Assembly (NCBI GenBank): GCA_051530055.1
Contig: CM121341.1
Location: forward strand, 4,092,001-4,156,000
DNA from: Neoechinorhynchus agilis
Taxonomy: Eukaryota > Acanthocephala
Length of the DNA stretch: 64,000 nt
Reading direction: 5' to 3'
Both the position numbers and the translations under genes were made by a program. How positions within the stretch are numbered: the stretch's first letter is position 1; each line of letters starts with the position of its first letter. The notes below the pieces were generated by a model that searched no databases, was not told the origin of the DNA, and saw nothing but the letters and a program-made list of their open reading frames with translations. Below, piece after piece: positions 56,900-64,000 of the stretch.

Positions 56900-57075
56900 C
56901 GCTCCTATTCATCGGCGCTGACCAAAATGCTGGCCGCATTGCCCCGCTGCACCGCAATGCTTATTTTTTTGCGCCAAGAACGACGTCGATTTTGGCTCTC
57001 CAGTCGCCGCGTCGATTCGTTTCCCCAAGTCCTTCACGAGGGCTATTGCCGACCCTCCCAAGGCCCCATACGTTT
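56900..57075 (-). mobile_element. Unclassified retroelement, C-terminal domain, copy F
   Basis: Minus-strand text resembles the end of the module (KISIAVQRGNAASILVSADE), joined at about 57075 to the inverted ggtcctcat repeat. Short and broken. Confidence 0.55.
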
Positions 57076-57265
57076 CTGAAATGAACCTGAGGAAAGACCA
57101 GCCTTACAAGCGTTCCTGCAAACAATATCCGCCAATTCCCGCCCGACCGAATATTGCCACCCGCCGGGACTCGTAATCCACTCCAAAATCAATGGCCACA
57201 TTCATTCGATCAGAACTCGAGTGTTCATGAGGACCCAAACGGGGACATAGGTCCTTTTCTTTGAA
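57075..57265 (-). repeat. ggtcctcat family, right inverted copy
   Basis: Reverse complement of 53814-53980 with some divergence (for example atgaggacccaaacggggac at about 57225 answers gtccccgtttgggttctcat). Together with 53814-53980 it brackets the satellite. A further partial member lies at about 57545-57590. Confidence 0.8.
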
Positions 57266-57269
57266 CATT

Positions 57270-58000
57270 AACAAACAAAACGTGTTGTTAAATGCGTTAT
57301 ATTCCAAAAGTTCATAGAATGTAACAGGATCATAATGACGATTCGTATCTTTTGATAGATTTTCTCTTTTCGAAATAAAAATGATCGGGTTGTCTTCAGG
57401 CGTCGAAAAAAAAGGATTTTAAATCCGATATTTCCGCACAATCTCGTACGCGTTTATCAACATGGGGAATGGATCAATAATCACTGTCCTAAGATTGAAC
57501 CTAATAATGTAATAATAACACGTTTTATTAGAAGTCACAATGAAGAGGACCCATGTACCTTTGGGTCCTCATGCACCCTCGAGAGAGAACAAATGGATCT
57601 TTGTTTCGGGAATAGATGTCCGGTTTGTCCATAGAAGCGCGCCTGCACTTAGGTGAATCCGGACGAGAAATGGACGTCATGTCTGAAACTTTTCCAGCAT
57701 CGTCCTTGATGTGTACGTATGCGTCGAGGAAGTCCATGGACAAAAATCGCTGACAAGATTCAATTTGCACTGGAAGCAACGTGGTTTAGATATGGAAGGT
57801 TTTAGGGGGCCACACCATGTTCAAAGCACGTCTGAGAGTGCCACAGCATAGGTTTGTGTTCAAAGACCAGGTAGAAATATCTATATCCTCGGTACCACTT
57901 ATGTCCCGGACGGTTGAAAGGGGAAGGAATGGCGTTTTAGCAGACAATGCGGCGGCTAGTTCCGCCCATGTATCTTTGGTCTCTTGGCCTCACATCCTGA
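57270..58000. other. Unassigned interval
   Basis: No gene supported. A short ggtcctcat-family piece occurs near 57545-57590. The stretch 57590-58000 may be worn Penelope-like sequence, but only the next feature is clear. Confidence 0.4.
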
Positions 58001-58002
58001 TT

Positions 58003-58400
58003 TTATGATGCGCTCCATAGCAAGATACGAATGATCATCAGGGAATGGCAGTTCAACGTAGATCTCTTCCTTTTTAGACTTTGTCTCCCCATTGAAGGTT
58101 CGACAAGATGGAGAGGATAACCATATCGACCTGATATGTACTTTAGGTAACCAATCTCCTCGTTACACAACTTGGCGTTGCTACAATGTGTAAGAGCACG
58201 GCGGATGAGTGACCTAATCCTCGAAATTTTGTATTTGCGAGGTTGGGCAGATGTCCATGGCACAAGGCCCACTGGTATACCTATCTTTCGGTACACGCTG
58301 GTCGTGTAGTTTCCACTGGCTAATTGGTATATCCACACATCCAGGAACGGAAACTTACCATGGTCCTCCTCCTCGATCGGAGTCTCGAATGTTCCTCCGA
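58003..58400 (-). mobile_element. Penelope-like element, RT fragment
   Basis: The minus strand reads YTTSVYRKIGIPVGLVPWTS (about 58300), then RALTHCSNAKLCNEEIGYLK (about 58170) and YGYPLHLVE (about 58110). This matches the region after the RT core in the copy at 19264-20353. The GIY-YIG part is missing. Dead. Confidence 0.75.
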
Positions 58401-58542
58401 AAACAATTGACTGAAGTTCAAGATAAATCTATTTTCTGAATCAAACATCGCTAATTGAAACTAAATCCGAATCTCAAATTTTATATTAATGAGATTTAGA
58501 AAGTTCGTAGAATTCTTATAAAGTGAAAGATCTTTATTAAGC

Positions 58543-58971
58543 CTACTTTGTGACAATAATAGGCCCTACGTTATCACCGGTTTCTTTGTTCCACTTGGCA
58601 TGACTTCCATCACAATATGGAAACTTCTTGGATTTCCAACACCGGCATAGAACAACCTTGTCTGATCGATTCTGCTCCATTCTATTTGTTAGATCGTCAA
58701 TGCTTTGACTGTGAACCACTTTATCTTTTTGAACGTCTATTGTTTCATTTATACGTCTAGTCACTTTTGAACAGCAGGCACGTCTTTGTAAAAGTCGAGA
58801 AATAGTGTATCCGGCCGCGTAGGTCACAAGGCCAGCACCAATCATCATTACAGTCAGTTCTAACCACTGATGCGTGCTTAGATCCTTTATGTCACTTAAA
58901 GTTTCTGGAAGTTCGAAGTTAGCAATAAACGACGGTGTCATGGCTTGAAATATTTCTCCAAGGGAACGCAT
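58543..58971 (-). CDS. CISD: CDGSH iron-sulfur domain protein (CISD family)
   Basis: A 142-residue protein with one membrane helix (about 38-60) and a C-terminal CDGSH domain: C109, C111, C120 and H124 in CRCWKSKKFPYCDGSHAKWN bind a 2Fe-2S cluster. This is the CISD1/CISD2 type (mitoNEET/NAF-1), anchored in the outer mitochondrial or ER membrane and linked to iron, redox and autophagy control. The N-terminus before the helix and total length fit CISD2 slightly better than CISD1. Single exon; the start is the first ATG. No missing key residue. Confidence 0.93.
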   Translation of the reverse strand: MRSLGEIFQAMTPSFIANFELPETLSDIKDLSTHQWLELTVMMIGAGLVTYAAGYTISRLLQRRACCSKVTRRINETIDVQKDKVVHSQSIDDLTNRMEQNRSDKVVLCRCWKSKKFPYCDGSHAKWNKETGDNVGPIIVTK

Positions 58972-59954
58972 CTAGAAAAATTTGATGAAACCTTTTCACT
59001 ACGCGTCGACGAATGAGCATTTAAACGATGTCAAAAGCGAAATTGTGAGTCTTTTTTTACTAAAACAAGTATCTCAATGGCAATGTTGACTTTTTTGTCG
59101 GGTTTTTCAAATTTAGAAATTCTCCGTTTTCGGCACACGGCCGAGTCGTTAAATGTTTTAAATGAACCATTGAACGATGGGAAATTTCTTTAAATTCAAG
59201 AGACAAATAAAACAATCACTGAATTTTTGTCAGATACCAAACTTTTTTATCTAATTTACAGGAAGTTAAAGAGGTCTGGATATCTTGATGCTGTGCTTTA
59301 TTCGCAATGTTCAAGTGCGAAAAAAACACTTGAACAATGACTAATGAGGAGAGGCTTCTTCGCGAAATATTTCGTAACAATAAAATACGTTTTAACCGAG
59401 AGTAAATTCACCACTATTTTAGCTTGAACACCCAGAAGATTTTCTTTATGTGATTGAATATTAAGTTAATCATATCAAGAAGATCCTTCGGGATGATAAA
59501 TATTGAATGTTGGTGAACATAATCCCTCCCTTTATTATTATGAAATATTTCGAAAAAGGAAACCTCCCTTCATCTGCTAATGGTGTACCTGTTTACCCGA
59601 GATTACAAGACTAAACAAATAAAAAGAACTACTCACATAAACTTTTTTTAGATGAATGAAGAGGCGAGGTTTCCTCTTTCGAAATATTTTATAACAATAA
59701 GGGAATCTTTTAGCGGGATTATGTTAACCACCATTCAAAAATTAAGTTCAATGTTCACGGATTCTTGCTAGCGAATAAGGCGAGAACAAGGATTAGAATG
59801 AATGCGAAAAACGTCAAGACTAATCTTTTTGTCCGCATTTGCTTATCGGTTGTTGACCTTAGTAAAATGATGCCCGTTTTATAAGAAATCGTAATCTCGG
59901 CGCCTCCGATTCCTTGGATTATCATTCAAAGACCTTAAGTACTTCTATATGTCT
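58972..59954. repeat. Interval with three diverged copies of a short element
   Basis: Similar segments lie at about 59340-59450 (plus), 59500-59590 (minus) and 59650-59760 (plus). Each has aggttt or aggctt text, cgaaatatttyrtaa and ataa, near a weak stem that ends in cgaaa. They may be worn members of the hammerhead-like family. The remainder of this interval shows no gene. Confidence 0.45.
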
Positions 59955-60300
59955 GTGTCATCCTACCAACGCTCACCTACACGCATATCCAACCTTCTGC
60001 AATTTTTCTTCTAATCTATTCAAAAATTTAACACTGTTTCACAAGAGAACTGCGCTCTAATCTCCTCCTCCTGCCCTTAGAAAAACACCTCGCTCTAATC
60101 TTTCAAAAGCACTCAAATTGTCTTCATTCTCCTCCTCTTCAATTTCTACCTCTCATTTCTCCTTTTACTCACACAACACTCTTGGCCCCAGCATTTTCTA
60201 TTTTTCATTTCATCGCACAAATCTGTACCTCCGCTCTTCCCCGCCGCTCAATCCTCCAAATGCGAATTGATTCGGAACTGACAAAAATCAAATAAACTAA
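59955..60300 (+). mobile_element. CR1/jockey-like LINE, 3' end fragment
   Basis: The plus strand resembles the 3' end of the CR1/jockey-like ORF (TLTY then FHKRTA-type text near 60040), as at 2870-2930. Frames are interrupted. It ends near 60300, followed by A+T-rich sequence. Confidence 0.5.
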
Positions 60301-61140
60301 AACTTAGTCAACTTACCTAGGAAATATTTTTTCAGATCTCTGCACGAATCTTAAAGAAGTACCGAGATCATTCTTCTGCAAATTCGAGTGTTCATGACTA
60401 CCCAAAGATGCATGGATCCTTTTCTTTGTTAATTAATTAACAAACAAACGTGTTATTATATTATAATTTAAACCGAAGGTTATAACGCTCCTATTTAATT
60501 CAAAACATTTATTTTCTCTACTAAAAATTAGGTAAATCTATTAGTCGACTTAATAAAAAATCAACTGCGTTGCTTCGAGAAATCCGTACCTCAGTGTCTA
60601 TAAATCTTTGATTTAAAAATCGATTTATGCTCTTATTAATAGTTTCAGTTTCGTACACGATCAAATTAAATTCCTATTGAAACTTAAACCTCAAAAAGAC
60701 AATGATTGTTCACCTGTTTCATTAGGAGCTGAAATCGAAGTTGAAAAGCGAGGTGGCATATTAAAATGATAAACGCATTTGGCCGTTATCTCTCATTAAA
60801 TACCTTTTTCTTGCAGACATCTCCATGCAGCCACTGAGCGAATTCTTTAACAGGATTGCAAGTTCTGTTCAATCTTGCTAAAACAGTCTAAGCATTAAGG
60901 ATACAATTATAATTGAAAACCGTGATCCAAATAACACCCTGCAAAAAACTAATTTAACGTCTAGTTCAACGGTTTCCAAGGAAGTCATCAAACGCTTTAA
61001 ACTGTTATTTCCAATTCAGCTTTCTCAAAATTTTTTAAAAGCATTTTCAGTGTATACTGAATGTAACTAAAGGTCTATTAACATTCGTCACAATATCACG
61101 CCTTCTGAATGTTTTTGTCTAAAACGCTTACAACCTCTAA
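60301..61140. other. Intergenic region
   Basis: No gene supported. A small ggtcctcat-family relic lies near 60380-60430 (tgttcatgactacccaaag). Confidence 0.4.
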
Positions 61141-61388
61141 TTTATCTATTGATGATTGTTTGATTGACAATCCGACTGAAAGAGAGTTTATTGAAACACC
61201 TAGCTTTCGCCGTCCAACGGCTTCTTCAGGGTGTAATTGCTTGTAAGTTTTTAAATGTCTCGAACATTTAAAAATTTAAAAACTTACAAGCAATTACACC
61301 CTGAAGAAGCCGTTGGACGGCGAAAGCTAGGTGTTTCAATAAACTCTCTTTCAGTCGGATTGTCAATCAAACAATCATCAATAGATAA
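61141..61388. repeat. Foldback palindrome 5 with hammerhead-like core
   Basis: Arms of about 117 bp, 61141-61257 and 61265-61388, perfect or nearly so, with a spacer of only a few bases. The right arm reads cttacaagcaattacac, then ctgaaga, stem agccgt/acggc, then gaaa and gctaggtgttt. This is the clearest member of the foldback set. The intact arms indicate a recent insertion. Confidence 0.95.
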
Positions 61389-61525
61389 AACATGCGACTG
61401 AACAACCAAGCAGCGCTTAGTAATCTCACCTCTAATTTAGATAAAATCCGCTTAAAGTGCAAAAATCTCCATCGGTCGAAAAATTCCAAGTGTTTAAATT
61501 TGCACAAGCAAACCAAATCTGCAGT

Positions 61526-62281
61526 TTAATAGTCCTGAAGCATAAGCGATGCGCCACAACCGAATTCGGGACAATGTAGAGGTTTGACATTTTCTGTAGT
61601 GTCTTCTACAGCATTGCTGGAATTGAGCCAACTGGCATCATTTTGAATCCAGGCAAATACATGAAAGTCATGGTTCTGATGTTGAGCAAGTGACATTAAA
61701 TCTTGTCTAGCTAAAATGGATAAACTAAGACTACAATTGGAAGACGATACAGGAGTCATAAAGTGGATGACGGACAAGACGTCTCTACCCAAACGAAGAA
61801 CATTTGATTGTAAAAAGACCGTCCCAATCACATGTTTGTCGTGACACGATTTTTCGATTGAATCAATAACCAAGTGACGATTCGGTGAAGGCTCACAGAG
61901 TGGAGTAGAGATTTGAAAATTAAGAATATAAGACCGTAAAGAGGTTGAACCTTTTTGTAGAGTACATTTAACGCTTTTTAATCCATTGAGTCGAATCAGA
62001 TACCGAATAGTCTCGCAGAAATTATCAACGAACAAAGTAACATCGTCCTCTCCAACGCAATGCATTACAAGGCCTCCAAATCGAATTTTTCCTTCAAAAC
62101 GATCACGCGGGTACACCCTCTCGGCAAAAAGTATCGCGTGAATCGCACAAACGTAGAATTCAACGCTGATTCCAACGAGAATATCTTTAACTTCTGCCGC
62201 ACTCATATTAGCATTATTCACCAGTAATGTGAGATTTTCTCTCTTCTCTGCTCTGTCGCTCTGAACATGATCGTTTCTCAT
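61526..62281 (-). CDS. REV7/MAD2L2-like HORMA-domain protein
   Basis: A 251-residue protein. The HORMA fold starts near residue 36: FYVCAIHAILFAERVYPRDR fits the REV7 text (LxEVAVHLILYVREVYP), followed by a GGLVMHC strand, a helix FVDNFCETIRYLIRLNG and a strand with LRSYILNFQIS. REV7 joins DNA polymerase zeta and the shieldin complex and is a safety-belt adaptor. The C-terminus is longer than in human REV7 (211 residues) and has no known motif. The first ATG follows aaattttag, so a 5' exon is possible. A SINE tail lies just upstream. A more distant HORMA family cannot be excluded. Confidence 0.75.
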   Translation of the reverse strand: MRNDHVQSDRAEKRENLTLLVNNANMSAAEVKDILVGISVEFYVCAIHAILFAERVYPRDRFEGKIRFGGLVMHCVGEDDVTLFVDNFCETIRYLIRLNGLKSVKCTLQKGSTSLRSYILNFQISTPLCEPSPNRHLVIDSIEKSCHDKHVIGTVFLQSNVLRLGRDVLSVIHFMTPVSSSNCSLSLSILARQDLMSLAQHQNHDFHVFAWIQNDASWLNSSNAVEDTTENVKPLHCPEFGCGASLMLQDY

Positions 62282-62284
62282 CTA

Positions 62285-62400
62285 AAATTTGTTCCACTGA
62301 AGGGAGGAAACTCACTCAGGAGTCCCACATCCTCAGGAGGTGTCTAAGAATCCGAAGGGATGTATAAAACTCAGTCCAAGTAGAAATTCGCTTTTGCCAC
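62285..62400 (+). mobile_element. tRNA-derived SINE, tail fragment (copy 4)
   Basis: Text gaagggaggaaactcact and aggaggtgtctaagaatccg matches the body of copies 1-3. The tRNA-like head is missing. It ends a few bases before the REV7-like start codon when read on the opposite strand. Confidence 0.7.
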
Positions 62401-62945
62401 TGAATGTTCAGTTTATACTTATTTTAGAGCCGCATTGATTGATCAATTTTTTTGTTTTCGAAAATGGACATAAGTGAAGCATAAAGACGGCAAAAGCTAG
62501 GAAATAAAGATTCTATCATTACAACCACCCGTCCAATTGTCAATTTAAAAACTTGACTTTTTCGTACGCACTAAAACCTCTTAAGAACGTCTCAGAAAAC
62601 GCGGATCTTCTTCTAAGATAGGCGTTCGTATTTAAAATGATTCGCTAGACATCAGTTAAAATATTCAAATAAGTCTCAATGGCGGTTTTGAGGACCTTTT
62701 TTCGTGGGTTAAAGTGGGAAAATGACGAGAACTAATTGCAAAAAAAACTTAGTAACTGTATTGATTTTGATCTAATTCTTTCGATTTATGAGAAATCGCT
62801 AACTATGTTGAAAGTGCGTTGCTTAAAACAGTTGGCAGTCTACTCAGGAGCTTAATTTGTTGTTTAAATGTTGATGGAAATGTGATTTGTATTTAATATG
62901 TTAACCATTTTCTTACCTTTATAATTTCAGCGTTCAACATATAGA
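62401..62945. other. Intergenic region
   Basis: No gene seen. Holds the second copy of the short gaag...ggcaaaagct repeat at 62478-62570. Confidence 0.45.
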
Positions 62946-62949
62946 GAAG

Positions 62950-63430
62950 TTTTTTGATAAACAACAACATTTCTTTGAACTTTTCTCTCACTTGAGAGGT
63001 CGTTCTTTTCAGCCCTGTCGGTTTTCGTCTTTGTTCTGCTTTCCCAGCGTCTTGAAATCTCCGTTCACACTGTCCTTCCACCTCTTTTTGGGCCTCCCTC
63101 TTCTCGTTTTCCCCTCGAGCTGCGTCTTCATCTGCTTGTGTGACCTGAGCGATCCGCCTCTTAGCGATTGCCTCCTCGATCAGCTCGGCAACAAACAGCT
63201 TTCGCACCTCCTCATTGGGCACTCGATCCTTGCGTGTCAATCCTGCGGACCATCTCAGCATCCGCATTTCGTTGACGGCTAATAGTTGAACGTCTTCCTT
63301 CTTCGTATCCAACTTCTCCGCTCCGTGGAGCATGGCGGATCGTACTACTTCCTTGTACACCCGCCGTTTAAGCTTGTTCGGGAGACGCTTACAAGCCCGG
63401 ACAAATTGGGATGGTTGGCGTAAGGAAGGG
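62950..63430 (-). mobile_element. RTE-like LINE, 3' end of ORF
   Basis: The minus strand reads LKRRVYKEVVRSAMLHGAEK, then VNEMRMLRWSAGLTRKDRVP, then NEEVRKLF, the classical C-terminal text of RTE/BovB-type ORF2 (YKTVVRPALLYGAE and MRMLRWMxGxTRxDRIRN). The RT core is absent, so this is a 5'-truncated insertion that can no longer move. Confidence 0.8.
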
Positions 63431-63434
63431 CATA

Positions 63435-63570
63435 ATAATTGATTTATTTGATAATTTTCGGCTTTCGCGTAGACCTTCTTTAATCTATCTAAAATGCACC
63501 CAAGAAGCACTCAATTTGGTTTATCCGATGGGATCCGCAGATTGAGTGTGTAATCTGCTTTCGCAACAAA
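63435..63570 (-). mobile_element. Penelope-like element, 3' tail
   Basis: Strongly similar to 44065-44160, including aatctatctaaaatgcaccc. On the minus strand the text attaaagaag...gccgaaaatt resembles the hammerhead-like core of the element ending at 22345. It is fused to the RTE-like fragment. Confidence 0.7.
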
Positions 63571-63810
63571 GGTGCATTCGAATTCCTGGAAGGCTCTTCT
63601 TGAAGAATTTAAATTGAAAAGAAAAGGCAATACTATAATAAATCGCCGTAAAACCTTTATAATAAACGAGTTAATCAGATTCTTTTTAATATTTTTAATA
63701 AATTTAAATGAGAACTTTCTGCGACTAAATTCATTAATCCAAAGGTCCGCAAGATTATGTGTTGATGAACAAATTGTGCTTAAAGTGATTTTAACAATGC
63801 TTCTTTGTTA

Positions 63811-64000
63811 GATAACGAGCACCAGAATCACAGGTTGAAACAAGCCGCAAAATAGTTCAGTCTTTTCTTGGCGAGAATTACACTTTGGATGAGGACTTCG
63901 TGGAGGCTCTTAATCTATGGTGTTGAGATTCCGGTAGCGAGCAAGTTTGCAAACGATCAGTTGGATACTCATTTCTGGAAACGAGAATTCACAACTCTTT
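63811..64000 (+). mobile_element. Unclassified retroelement, C-terminal domain, copy G (cut by window edge)
   Basis: Text from 63835 (ggcgagaattacactttgga, then gtggaggctcttaat) is the reverse complement of parts of 27240-27360 and 50640-50770, so this is the same family in the plus direction. It continues beyond the window. Confidence 0.6.

Overview
This is a eukaryotic, almost certainly invertebrate-animal, window of about 60% A+T. Host genes are few and compact, with introns of about 50-80 bp: a bifunctional glutamyl-prolyl-tRNA synthetase, the Sm protein SmG, two TTK/Mps1-like kinases, a CISD iron-sulfur protein, a REV7-like HORMA protein, a PMP3-family membrane peptide and two Numb-type PTB genes. 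The fused EPRS and the PTB genes point to a metazoan. The PMP3 gene is known among animals mainly from nematodes, so a nematode or another small invertebrate is plausible, but the species cannot be named from the sequence.

Layout. 1-30 kb and 43-64 kb are dense in mobile elements. 31-43 kb is a gene island: SmG, two tandem kinases, EPRS. The left block holds three near-identical copies of a segment encoding a small secreted protein (40-426, 15747-16133, 29583-29969). Around them lie broken LINEs (a CR1/jockey-like family inside a second APE-type family), Penelope-like elements with GIY-YIG ends, a Ty3/gypsy fossil, tRNA-derived SINEs, and fragments of an unclassified retroelement whose C-terminal domain recurs seven times in the window. 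Between about 6.9 and 12.2 kb lies a mosaic of RNA-virus fossils: totivirus-like polymerase (and possibly capsid) pieces mixed with Tymovirales-like protease, helicase and polymerase pieces.

The right block holds a secreted-protein gene, PMP3, the two PTB genes (47.2-48.5 and 51.2-52.0 kb, both minus, with matching intron positions), an eight-unit 253-bp satellite (54.0-56.0 kb) bracketed by inverted copies of another repeat, CISD, REV7 and an RTE-like LINE tail.

The most notable material is (a) the two-virus fossil mosaic, (b) a set of palindromic foldback elements, several carrying a hammerhead-ribozyme-like core next to a shared motif and resembling the ends of the Penelope-like elements, (c) the repeated secreted-protein segment, and (d) three local duplications of host sequence: paired kinases, paired PTB genes and a duplicated EPRS promoter with its start codon. 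All homology calls rest on reading motifs by eye; no database search was possible.
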